Below, piece by piece: positions 34,380 through 43,275 of a stretch of DNA of 64,000 nt (positions are counted from its first letter, which is position 1; each line of letters starts with the position of its first letter). This DNA comes from Rhodohalobacter sp. SW132 (GTDB lineage: Bacteria; Bacteroidota; Rhodothermia; Balneolales; Balneolaceae): contig NZ_QUOK01000005.1 of assembly GCF_003390325.1 (NCBI RefSeq), positions 186,001 through 250,000 of the forward strand. Reading direction: 5' to 3'. The notes below the pieces were generated by a model. That model ran no database searches, had not been told where the DNA came from, and saw nothing but the letters and a program-made list of their open reading frames with translations. Both the position numbers and the translations under genes were made by a program.

Positions 34380-35477
34380 ATGACCACAAAAAAAATAGCA
34401 GTACTCCCCGGTGATGGAATTGGAACAGAAGTTACATCGGTAGCAGTGGAGGTTTTGAAGAGAGCATGTGAAGCTCACGGTATTGAGATTGAAACAGAAA
34501 GCTTCCTTTTTGGCGGATGCAGTTACGATGAGTTTGGCGAGCCTGTTACGGATGAAACACTCGATGCGTGTCTCGAGGCAGATGCTGTACTTCTGGGTGC
34601 GGTGGGAGGCCCTCAGTACGATGATCTCCCCAAACAGCACCGTCCGGAAGCAGCACTGCTTAAACTTCGCAAAACACTCGGCACCTACACCAATCTGCGT
34701 CCGATTAAGATCTATCCCGCGCTGATGGGATCATCTTCCCTGAAGCCGGAAATACTGGAAGGAACCGATATTCTGATCGTCCGTGAGCTCACCGGAGGCA
34801 TCTATTTCGGCCGGCCGCGTCACACCAAAGAAGTTGATGGTGATGTGGTTGCCACCGACTCGATGGTCTACTCCAAATCAGAAATTCAGAGAGTGGCAAA
34901 ACATGCGTTTGAAGCCGCTGCAAAACGAAACGGACGTGTCTGTTCTGTGGATAAATCAAATATCCTGGACACCTCCCGCCTCTGGAGAAAAACGGTATCG
35001 GAAATGGCGCCGGATTATAAAGAGATTGAACTCAGCCATATGCTGGTAGACAACTGTGCCATGCAGTTGGTCCGTAATCCCGGTCAGTTTGACGTAATCC
35101 TGACCGGAAATCTTTTCGGCGATATTTTAAGCGATGAAGCCTCAATGCTGACCGGCTCAATCGGGATGCTGCCATCGGCGAGTATCGGCGACAAAAACGG
35201 ACTCTACGAACCGGTTCACGGCTCCGCACCCGATATTGCCGGAGAAAACAAAGCCAACCCACTGGCCGCAATCGCCTCAGCCGCGATGCTCTGCCGCTAC
35301 TCCCTGGACCTCACGGAGGCCGCATCTGAAATTGAAGACGCGATAGACCGCGTATTGGCAGCCGGTTTCCGATCGGGAGATATCTACACCGGATCAGAAG
35401 AAGAGACGCTGATCGGCACAGATGAAATGGGAGCAAACGTATTAGGTGAGTTAAAGAAAAAAGCGATTATCCGATAA
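34380..35477 (+). CDS. leuB: 3-isopropylmalate dehydrogenase
   Basis: 365 residues; an NAD-dependent decarboxylating dehydrogenase. Motifs: LPGDGIGTEVT (residues 9-19), LLGAVGGPQYDD (about 71), RELTGGIYFGRPR with substrate-binding Arg (about 138), VDKSNILDTSRLWR, the metal-binding Asp in GNLFGDILSDEASMLTGSIG, and EPVHGSAPDIAGENKANP (about 281). In a citramalate pathway the same enzyme oxidises 3-methylmalate to 2-oxobutyrate. Last gene of the operon; a CTCGTCCGA/TCGGACGAG fold-back follows within 7 nt. Confidence 0.96.
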   Translation: MTTKKIAVLPGDGIGTEVTSVAVEVLKRACEAHGIEIETESFLFGGCSYDEFGEPVTDETLDACLEADAVLLGAVGGPQYDDLPKQHRPEAALLKLRKTLGTYTNLRPIKIYPALMGSSSLKPEILEGTDILIVRELTGGIYFGRPRHTKEVDGDVVATDSMVYSKSEIQRVAKHAFEAAAKRNGRVCSVDKSNILDTSRLWRKTVSEMAPDYKEIELSHMLVDNCAMQLVRNPGQFDVILTGNLFGDILSDEASMLTGSIGMLPSASIGDKNGLYEPVHGSAPDIAGENKANPLAAIASAAMLCRYSLDLTEAASEIEDAIDRVLAAGFRSGDIYTGSEEETLIGTDEMGANVLGELKKKAIIR

Positions 35478-35483
35478 AAAAAC

Positions 35484-35988
35484 CTCGTCCGACGATAGCC
35501 CCGAAGGGATCGCTTTGCGGCTCTTTTCTTCGGACGAGTTCATGTGTATCAATTTTATTGCACAACACCACTCCGAAGGAGTACAACGTGAATAGCTCTC
35601 AGTGTTGCTGGGGGGAATTGAACGCACAGCCTAAACCTCAACCCCGACAGCGGGTTGAATTCTCCAGCATCGGAATTTATCCTTCTTGTTCAACCCACTC
35701 CGGGGTTGACCCATCTGCGCCCGCAATTTCTGTCCCAGAGCTTCACACAGTTGAAGAACCCGACCCATCGGGTGGGCTATTCGTGCTTGACCCCTCCGGG
35801 ATTTTTCTGTGGACCTGAAGAAATTACCAATCACTTCGACTCACCAATTCAACTTCACACGCAGTGCGAAACTCAACAGCATGCGCAGCATGCCCCTCAA
35901 CAGTTCAACTCCAAACCAATTCTTGCTCGGAAATTCATCGGATGAAAAAAACAATCATCCGATGAGGATCTGCCCTTCGTCGGACGAG
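35484..35988. repeat. Type 3 intergenic repeat with terminal inverted ends, copy 1
   Basis: About 505 bp bounded by CTCGTCCGACGA (35484-35495) and its reverse complement TCGTCGGACGAG (35977-35988). The core 35549-35812 is closely similar to 39001-39264. It is packed with short palindromes (CTCCGAAGGAG, CCCGACCCATCGGG, CATCGGATGA/TCATCCGATG). The open frame inside it is broken in the other copy, so it is judged non-coding. MITE-like in outline; no transposase. Confidence 0.75.
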
Positions 35989-36127
35989 TTCATGTGACCC
36001 TATCCCCTATTTTTTAGATTTTTTTGATAGCTGCGAATACTCAGGTACGCATACTATACAAAACTCCTGTATTAAAATTTTCTAATGGTTAGTGCAGGCC
36101 TTAAACTGAATCAAAAACAAAAATCAT

Positions 36128-38833
36128 ATGATGTTCGATACGATAAACAAATGTGCGTATGTTTTCATATTGTCGTTTTCAGTTCTGTTATCTACAGCTG
36201 TAATGGCATTTTCGCAACACAACAATGGAGAGCAAAACCACTCCACAGATAGCGGCCTGATGAACCAGGTCAATCAACTACAACAAAAGTCCGGTGAGGA
36301 TCTGAACCGGGTTTTAAAGAAAAACACATCCCCTTCAACCACCTCTTTCGATTCTCAATTCGCAGAAGAAAATGAGCGCTGGTCGGGGGAATTCGGCGAA
36401 GCCTACATTCAGGAAATAGTATTTAAGGTAAAAGAATATCAGGGTGACTTATACATTGCCGGTGATATTGAAGCCGCATCCGATGGAACTCAAGTAGTTT
36501 CAGCAACTGGACTGGTAAAATGGGATGGCGAATCTTATAGCACTTTTCCCGGTGAGTTTGACGGACCGGTCTTCGATATTGCATTTATTGATGGTAACCT
36601 TTTTATTGGCGGAGCCTTTTCATCCGTAACCGTAGACGGTGAGGTAACTGAGCTAAACCACATTGCGAAATGGGATGGCGAATCCTGGTCTCCGCTCGAC
36701 GGGGGAACAGATGGTAACGTATGGGCATTATTGGCTGTAAACAATACTCTCTACGTTGGTGGTGATTTTGAACATTCAAATGGCGACCAGGTAGCTTCAC
36801 CCTATATCTCACGCTGGAGTGAAAATTCAGAAAGCTGGAGCAGTCTGTCTGGAATGGAATTGAATTCCGTGGTACAAACTCTTACTACGGACGGCAGCAA
36901 CATCATTGCCGGCGGAGATTTTAGTAACAATGGCCTGAACCGCATCGCTATGTGGGATGGATCAGACTGGGAGCCGTTGGGGGATGGTTTTAACAATTTC
37001 GTTACCGACATATTGATTGACGATGATCTTATCTATGCAGCCGGACGGTTTGATGAACGGGGTGACGGTACAACACTACGGTATATTGGCGTATACGACT
37101 TGTCTGAAGATCTACAGGATCGAAACTGGAAAAGCCCCGGACAAAGTTCGCCGGATGAACCCGCAATACGTATGAGCATGCACAATGGTGAACTGGTCAT
37201 TGGCGGTGAGTTTCAAAATATCGGAATCAACGAAATTCGCGGTGTTGCAACTTTAAACGATGGTCAGTGGCAACCGATCGGTAATGGAATAGATGGTGCA
37301 GTTACATCGGTTGTGCACAACTCAGACGGCACGTTATATGCTGGCGGAGTATTCGAAAGTGCAAACGGTATCTCTTCTCCCAACTTTTCAATGTTCAACG
37401 GGTCAGAGTGGCAGCGGGTAGGAAGCCAGGATGTTACTTTGTCTCTGGCAAGTATTGATAATGGATCCATGATTTTTGACGTTGCCTGGTACCAGGGTGA
37501 TTTATATGTCACCGGATTTATTGATGAAATCGGTGGAATTGAGGTTTCAGGCATTGCCCGCTGGGATGGTGAAACATGGCACGATCTCGATGGCGGACTT
37601 ACCGTTGAGGAAGGCGGCTATAGCCCTGCAGGTTCATCCCTCCTGGTTCATGACGGAAACCTGTATGTCGGCGGACAGTTTGAACACGCTGGTTCCCTTC
37701 CTCAACCCGCCAACGGCATCGCCCGATGGAACGGTCAGGAGTGGTCTCGCCTCGGATCAGGGATCACAAGCGATATAATTAGTACCCCGTATATCTGGGA
37801 TTTGGCTGAATTCGACGGCAATATCTATGCAGTTGGTGAATTTACGGAAGCTACAGGCATGCAGGTAAATAGTGTCGCCTACTGGAACGGGAGTGACTGG
37901 TTTGATGTGGGAAACGGGACAGCCAACAACGATTTAGTTCGAGCCATTTATAAAGAGGGAGATACGGTCTTTATCGGTGGAAGTTTTCAATCTGTTGGGT
38001 CGGATGATAACCCGATTGATGCCACAGGTGTTGCCGCCTGGTCTGAGACCGATCAGGAATGGAGCCCCTTAGGAAACGGGCTTGATGGTAATATTTTCTA
38101 CCTCACGCGCTATAAAGATGAACTCATCGCTGCCGGAGAATTTACAAACCAGGGCGCATCGGCGAATCTATCCGGTATTGCTGCGTGGGATCCGGTTAAT
38201 GAAACCTGGTCTGACTTTCAAAATGCAGACCTCTCGGATAATACGACTATCACAAGCCTTGTAAACGCTGACGAAACTCTCTATGTCGCAGGTAGTTTTG
38301 AAAGTATAAACGGGCAGAAAGGTGTAAATTCCATCGCATCCTTTTCACAAGATGAAGGGTGGAACCCGCTGGGAGATGGAATAACAGTTTTCGGCCATTC
38401 ACCAGGTACCGTTTTAAAAATTAGTCATCTGGATGATAAACTTTGGACGACGGGCATGTTCACACAGGCCGGTAACAAATCGGCACACACGATCAGTAAC
38501 TGGGATCTCCAAATCGTGGATGTCTCCATTGATGAACCAATCGCTGAAGAGCCGAAACAATTCCAGCTTGATCAAAACTATCCCAATCCGTTTAACCCGG
38601 CGACTACCATCCATTTTGCTTTGGAGGATGCCGCAGATGTTCAGCTTCGGGTATATGACATGGCGGGCCGCGAAGTTGCTACAATTGTGGATAATCGCAT
38701 GAGCAGTGGATCACACTCGGTCAACTTTGACGCTTCCCGGCTCTCTTCCGGAGTATACCTGTATCGTCTCGAAGCGACCCTGGGCAGCGGACAATCTTTC
38801 ACTCAAAGCAGAAAGATGACTTTAATTAAATAA
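36128..38833 (+). CDS. Secreted repeat protein with type IX sorting domain
   Basis: 901 residues. Signal peptide at about 1-32 (hydrophobic run to AVMAFSQ). The bulk (about 70-800) consists of repeated beta-propeller-like modules of about 45-55 residues with the pattern LYVGGDFE...IAKWDGESWSPLDGG (also IAGGDFS, AAGEFTNQG, WDG-W). The last 85 or so residues form a type IX secretion C-terminal domain: FQLDQNYPNPFNPATTI (about 812), VYDMAGREV and SGVYLYRLEA. It would be exported by the T9SS and held on or released from the surface. The role is unknown; adhesion or polymer binding is possible. It stands alone, flanked by type 3 repeats, and is followed by a clear terminator. Confidence 0.88.
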   Translation: MMFDTINKCAYVFILSFSVLLSTAVMAFSQHNNGEQNHSTDSGLMNQVNQLQQKSGEDLNRVLKKNTSPSTTSFDSQFAEENERWSGEFGEAYIQEIVFKVKEYQGDLYIAGDIEAASDGTQVVSATGLVKWDGESYSTFPGEFDGPVFDIAFIDGNLFIGGAFSSVTVDGEVTELNHIAKWDGESWSPLDGGTDGNVWALLAVNNTLYVGGDFEHSNGDQVASPYISRWSENSESWSSLSGMELNSVVQTLTTDGSNIIAGGDFSNNGLNRIAMWDGSDWEPLGDGFNNFVTDILIDDDLIYAAGRFDERGDGTTLRYIGVYDLSEDLQDRNWKSPGQSSPDEPAIRMSMHNGELVIGGEFQNIGINEIRGVATLNDGQWQPIGNGIDGAVTSVVHNSDGTLYAGGVFESANGISSPNFSMFNGSEWQRVGSQDVTLSLASIDNGSMIFDVAWYQGDLYVTGFIDEIGGIEVSGIARWDGETWHDLDGGLTVEEGGYSPAGSSLLVHDGNLYVGGQFEHAGSLPQPANGIARWNGQEWSRLGSGITSDIISTPYIWDLAEFDGNIYAVGEFTEATGMQVNSVAYWNGSDWFDVGNGTANNDLVRAIYKEGDTVFIGGSFQSVGSDDNPIDATGVAAWSETDQEWSPLGNGLDGNIFYLTRYKDELIAAGEFTNQGASANLSGIAAWDPVNETWSDFQNADLSDNTTITSLVNADETLYVAGSFESINGQKGVNSIASFSQDEGWNPLGDGITVFGHSPGTVLKISHLDDKLWTTGMFTQAGNKSAHTISNWDLQIVDVSIDEPIAEEPKQFQLDQNYPNPFNPATTIHFALEDAADVQLRVYDMAGREVATIVDNRMSSGSHSVNFDASRLSSGVYLYRLEATLGSGQSFTQSRKMTLIK

Positions 38834-38864
38834 TCTCAGAAATCTATTCCTAATTGAGCAAGAG

Positions 38865-38894
38865 AAAGCCACGTTTGAACGCGTGGCTTTTTTT
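38865..38894 (+). terminator. Intrinsic terminator of the type IX-sorted protein gene
   Basis: AAAGCCACG (38865-38873) and CGTGGCTTT (38882-38890) form a 9-bp stem with an 8-nt loop, followed directly by more T (seven in a row, 38888-38894). It lies 32 nt after the stop codon. Confidence 0.85.
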
Positions 38895-38910
38895 ATCTGG
38901 TACTAAAAAC

Positions 38911-39486
38911 CCTCGTCCGACGAGTTCATGTGACCCCTATCCCCTTTTCAAAACACGTGACATACCGGCCGGGGCCTGCATGAACTACCGGGCACATTCA
39001 TCAATTTTTATTGCACAACACCAAAATGAAGGAGTACAAAGTGAATAGCCCTCAGCGTAGCTGGGGGAATTGAACGCACAGCCTAAACCTCAACCCCGAC
39101 AGCAGGTTGAATTCTCCAGTATCGGAATTTATCCATCTTGTTCAACCCACTCCGGGGTTGACATATCTATGTCCCCAAATTCTCTCCCCGAGTTTCACAC
39201 AGTCGAAGAACCCGACCCATCGGGTGGGCTATTCGTGTTTAATCCCTCCGGGATTTTTCTGTGGCTTGTATGATCTAAAGGACACTTTCACAATCGCCTT
39301 TTTCTATACTGCGTGTTTTGCCTAACCGGTCAAATTCTGAATGGAATACCAATCACTTCAACTCATCGGACGAAAGAAACAATCGTCCGACAAAGATACC
39401 CTTTCCACAATTCAACTTCGAACGCAGTGCGAAACTCAACAGCTTGCGCAAGCATGCCCCTCCAACAGTTCAAACCAAAACCAATT
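38911..39486. repeat. Type 3 intergenic repeat, copy 2
   Basis: Begins CCTCGTCCGACGAGTTCATG, as at the ends of copy 1. The core 39001-39264 has the same length (264 bp) as copy 1. The tail (ACGCAGTGCGAAACTCAACA and on) is shared but interrupted by a TCGGACGA/TCGTCCGA hairpin (39366-39391 region) that sits elsewhere in copy 1. Same orientation as copy 1. Confidence 0.75.
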
Positions 39487-39525
39487 GAATGCCCGGAAAC
39501 TCATCGCCTCAACCGGTGAAGGATA

Positions 39526-40662
39526 TTACAACTGCACCCAGCCGCCCTGTACGTGAGCGTTGTAGATTTCGGTGATCACGCGGTTGACTTCAGCGGCTTC
39601 GTCTGCGGTGATTAATGGCAGATTTTCCTCGCCGGCCACTACATCAAAAAAGAGCTCCAGCGGGTGTTTGTGGTCCTCCGGGAGATCGGTCCGGGGTTCA
39701 GATGCATCGATGTCTCTATCCGGAATTCGTAAAAAGAGTTCGCCATTCGTTACCCGCAGATGACCTTCCGTACCGGAGATCTCTATTTGATTTGGATTGG
39801 CGTGATCCACCCATCCGCCGGCAATGGTGGCAACCGCGCCCGATTCAAACGTTACCATTCCCTCTCCATATTCATCACTGGTAGGATATCGCTCCAGAAC
39901 CTCGTTCACATAACCGGTACACGCTTTTGGCGAGTCATTTTCCATAAACCAGAGGAGCAGATCCATCACGTGAGACCCCAAGTCGCCAAACGCGCCTACA
40001 CCGGCCTGTTCGGTGTCGGTCATCCAGTACCAGTCCGTATCAAACCATCCCCCGATCGCGCCGCTGTGGACATTACTGAGCCGTAACCTGGTGATATCAC
40101 CCAGCGCGCTATCCTGCAAGAGGGATTTTATTTTTTGATTCACCCCGCTGCTCCGCATAAAATAGCCGGTCTGGAAAATCACCCCCGCCCGGTTAACCTC
40201 ATCCGCAATCGCTTTTGCTTCATCGCCATTCAGACCCACAGGTTTTTCCACAAACAAATGCTTTCCCGCTTCGGCAGCCTGTGGCACCAGTTCTGCGTGA
40301 AGATTGGTTTGTGAGCAGATCACCACGCCATCCACCTCAGGGTCCTGAAATATCACTGATGGGTCATCCGCAATTTCACCGCCCGTCACGTCGCGACGCT
40401 CCTCGGCTACTTCCCGGCTGGGATCCCACACATATTTGGTGGTCACAATGGGTGATTCCGCCATCCGGTTGGCAAAATTGGGTGCATGAATATGAGCTCC
40501 GCCTACCAGTGCCAGCGTAACGGAATTGATGTTTGATCGATGTCTGCCGGCAGATGTTAACGAGCTTATTGCCAGCGGTGAGATCGCTACGGCTGCAGCT
40601 CCGGTTGCGAGGTGACGCAGCGCTTTCCTGCGTGTGATATGGATATCGGGTTTTTGAGTCAT
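39526..40662 (-). CDS. Gfo/Idh/MocA-family oxidoreductase, Tat-exported
   Basis: 378 residues. The N-terminus has a Tat-type signal (TRRKALRHLATGAAAVAIS, about 11-29), so it would be folded with its NAD(P) before export. The Rossmann part starts at VTLALVGGAHIHAPNF (about 48); VFEKP-type motif is LFVEKPVGL (about 134), with the family Lys. The C-terminal alpha/beta domain includes FGDLGSHVMDLLLWF (about 231), which holds the catalytic His. Tat-linked members of this family in Bacteroidetes usually act on sugars or sugar acids; the substrate here is unknown. Isolated gene. Confidence 0.88.
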   Translation of the reverse strand: MTQKPDIHITRRKALRHLATGAAAVAISPLAISSLTSAGRHRSNINSVTLALVGGAHIHAPNFANRMAESPIVTTKYVWDPSREVAEERRDVTGGEIADDPSVIFQDPEVDGVVICSQTNLHAELVPQAAEAGKHLFVEKPVGLNGDEAKAIADEVNRAGVIFQTGYFMRSSGVNQKIKSLLQDSALGDITRLRLSNVHSGAIGGWFDTDWYWMTDTEQAGVGAFGDLGSHVMDLLLWFMENDSPKACTGYVNEVLERYPTSDEYGEGMVTFESGAVATIAGGWVDHANPNQIEISGTEGHLRVTNGELFLRIPDRDIDASEPRTDLPEDHKHPLELFFDVVAGEENLPLITADEAAEVNRVITEIYNAHVQGGWVQL

Positions 40663-40904
40663 GGCAGTATCTCCTGTCTATTTGAGATTTACAGAAATCT
40701 GTTGATCATCTAAAAACAAAAACTGAGGGCGGGTATCCAGCTTATTTCGCTTACCAAAAATCTGAATTTACCAACCCTCATGCAGACGATCCCGAAATAC
40801 GTTTGTTTACATTCGCCACGGCGATTCAGGCTTCAAAAAAATGGGAGAGCCCGCATTGCAGTTCAGGCTCTCACATCTCATATCTCGTATCTCCAATCTA
40901 TCTA

Positions 40905-42506
40905 CTACGGTGCCGGATAAACATACGGTGCTTCAAAACTGAGCGGGATTCCGATCCACCAGTAAACGAGCAGAAAGATGGTCCATGTGATGGCAAAAAT
41001 GATGGAATAGGGAATCATCATTGAGATCAGAGTTCCGATCCCGGTGTTTTTCACGTAACGCTGACAAAATACCACTACCAGCGGGAAGTACGGAAGTAGC
41101 GGTGTGATGATGTTTGATACGGAATCACCCACACGATATGCCGCCTGAGTGAGATCGGGACTGATCCCGAGCTGCATCAGCATCGGTACGAAAATGGGTG
41201 CGATTAACAGCCATTTTGCTGAAGCTGAGCCAACCAACAGGTTCACGAATGCGCTTAGGAAGATGATTCCCACGATTGTAACCTGTCCCGGCAGCGCAAG
41301 TGCTTCCAGAAAATTTGCGCCTTTTACGGCAATCAGCAACCCTACGTTCGACTGGTTGAACGCATCAATAAAGAGTGCACAGAAGAACGCCATCACAATG
41401 TAATAGCCCATACTCTCCATCGACTTCGTCATGTTATTGATCATATCTTTCGAGCTATCGTATTTGCCCGATACATATCCGTACACCACTCCCGGAATCA
41501 GCAGCAAAACAAAAATCAGCGGTACAATCGCCTGCATGAGGGCTGCATTCGGAGAGAAAAGTGAGCTCACTTCAGGATTTTGCCAGTCAGGATCACGAAG
41601 CCCTGAACTTTCTGGCCAGGCCCAGATGATCAAACCTACAATACCGAGAATCATTGCGGTAAATCCCCACCAAAAAGCTTTACTTTCCTGCGGAGTTACG
41701 GTTTCCATTTGAGGCATTTCATCCTCATCTCCATCCACTTCAATTCCTTCAAGACGGGGCTCCACAATTTTATCGGTGATGTACCAGCCAACCAATACAA
41801 TCAGGATACAGGACGCTGAAGTGAAGTACCAGTTATTGATTGGGTTGATGGTCATTGCCGGGTCAACAATTCGAGCGGCTTCAAGTGTAATACTGGAAAG
41901 CAGCGGATCAATAGCCGACGGGATAAAGTTGGCTGAAAACCCCCCGCTCACCCCTGCAAAGGCTGCAGCAATACCGGCAAGGGGATGCCTCCCGGCTGCG
42001 TAAAAAATCACACCTCCCAGCGGAATCACCAGCACGTATCCGGCATCAGCGGCTGTGTGACTAATGATGGCAATGAAGATCAGCATGGGGGTTAAAAAAG
42101 AAGCCGGCGTAAAATTGAGTAGTTTTTTCAGGCCGGCATCAATCCAGCCGGAGTGTTCGGCAACTCCAACACCGAGCATCGCCACCAGAACAATCCCGAG
42201 CGGTGCAAAGAGTACGAAGGTCTGAATCATATTTGCCAGGAAATCAGCCAGGCTGTCACCGGTGAGCTGATTTTGGACCACAAGTTCTTCCCCTGTTCTC
42301 GGATCGATCTCAGTAAAGGCAAACTGGGCGAGTATGGCGGACGTGACCCATACAATGATCATCAGCCAAAAGAAAAGCATAGCCGGATCGGGGAGTTTAT
42401 TTCCTGCCGTTTCGATTACATTTAAAAATTTGTCAAACAGGGTTCCGCGACCTTCCGATTCGGGGATCTCATTATCTTCAGCAGGTTCGTTATTTTCTTC
42501 AGCCAC
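40905..42506 (-). CDS. AbgT-family transporter
   Basis: 533 residues with about 11-12 TM helices, typical of the AbgT family (p-aminobenzoyl-glutamate uptake in E. coli AbgT; sulfonamide or p-aminobenzoate efflux in MtrF and YdaH). Family features: the N-terminal FLNVIETAGNKLPDPAMLFFW segment (about residues 27-47, the PDP motif), SHTAADAGYVLVIPLGGVIF (about 170) and LLVGSASAKWLLIAPIFVPML (about 425). An acidic N-terminal tail of about 24 residues precedes it. Whether it works as importer or exporter cannot be read from the sequence. Divergent from the AhpD-like gene. Confidence 0.9.
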   Translation of the reverse strand: MAEENNEPAEDNEIPESEGRGTLFDKFLNVIETAGNKLPDPAMLFFWLMIIVWVTSAILAQFAFTEIDPRTGEELVVQNQLTGDSLADFLANMIQTFVLFAPLGIVLVAMLGVGVAEHSGWIDAGLKKLLNFTPASFLTPMLIFIAIISHTAADAGYVLVIPLGGVIFYAAGRHPLAGIAAAFAGVSGGFSANFIPSAIDPLLSSITLEAARIVDPAMTINPINNWYFTSASCILIVLVGWYITDKIVEPRLEGIEVDGDEDEMPQMETVTPQESKAFWWGFTAMILGIVGLIIWAWPESSGLRDPDWQNPEVSSLFSPNAALMQAIVPLIFVLLLIPGVVYGYVSGKYDSSKDMINNMTKSMESMGYYIVMAFFCALFIDAFNQSNVGLLIAVKGANFLEALALPGQVTIVGIIFLSAFVNLLVGSASAKWLLIAPIFVPMLMQLGISPDLTQAAYRVGDSVSNIITPLLPYFPLVVVFCQRYVKNTGIGTLISMMIPYSIIFAITWTIFLLVYWWIGIPLSFEAPYVYPAP

Positions 42507-42612
42507 GTTTAAGGATAATAAAGTTAGAGCATTATTTTCTGATTGAGGGAAAATAAGAGATTCACATTTCGATGCAACATTTTTGGATAATTTAATTTTT
42601 GTGCAGCCTGAT

Positions 42613-42627
42613 AACCATCAGATGGTT
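42613..42627. promoter_or_regulatory. 15-bp palindrome between divergent genes
   Basis: AACCATC, a central A, then GATGGTT. It lies in the 254-bp gap between the AbgT and AhpD-like genes. A possible operator; the binding protein is unknown. Confidence 0.35.
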
Positions 42628-42760
42628 TTCATTAATTTTATCCTTTTGTTAGGAATCATTGTTCGTATCATTGTATTTATGTTAACAACACCACCTGCCT
42701 GCTGATCAAATTAGCCGGTGCCGATTTTTTAATTTTTACACTAATCAAACGAATCTATCG

Positions 42761-43096
42761 ATGGATAAAACCTACTACAACCCTGAAGACCTCAAAAAAT
42801 TTGGCGATGTCGGCGAGTTTCAGAAAGATCTTGCTGATAAATTTTTCGACTATTACGGAGCTGTTTTTTCTGACAGCGCTCTCTCTGCCAAGGAAAAATC
42901 GCTGATTGCGCTTGCTGTAGCCCACGCCGTTCAGTGCCCGTACTGCATTGACGCCTACACCGAGGAGAGCCTCGAAAAAGGATTTTCTGAAGAGCAGATG
43001 ATGGAAGCAGTACACGTTGCAACCGCCATCCGCGGCGGAGCATCGCTGGTTCACGGTGTTCAGATGATGAATAAAGTGGATAAGCTGAGTATGTAG
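42761..43096 (+). CDS. AhpD-like peroxidase-fold protein linked to arsenosugar synthesis
   Basis: 111 residues of the carboxymuconolactone decarboxylase/AhpD family with the redox CPYC motif (C59, C62) in HAVQCPYCIDAYTEE and the following ALRGGASL-like helix (AIRGGASLVHG, about 89). This length and motif match the peroxidase-like protein annotated with arsenosugar biosynthesis. ArsS follows 179 nt downstream on the same strand, which supports the assignment. The catalytic role in the pathway is not established. Confidence 0.82.
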   Translation: MDKTYYNPEDLKKFGDVGEFQKDLADKFFDYYGAVFSDSALSAKEKSLIALAVAHAVQCPYCIDAYTEESLEKGFSEEQMMEAVHVATAIRGGASLVHGVQMMNKVDKLSM

Positions 43097-43275
43097 AAGA
43101 GATTATAGATATGAGATGTGAGAATTTAGATTGGAGATAGGTTAGTGATGAAAGGTCTGAGATTTTCCAAAAAAGTAATCAGCTCTCATGTCTATAAATC
43201 TTTACTAAGATCTCACCCATAAATTAAGCTTTTGATAAATTTTTCACTTTTCACTTTTCACCTTTCAGTTATAGA

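Noticed and set aside
35558-35818. 86-codon ORF with a good AAGGAG site in repeat copy 1
   Set aside because: In the second copy the same start runs into a stop after ten codons because of one missing G. Differences between copies do not respect codons. Best read as non-coding repeat.
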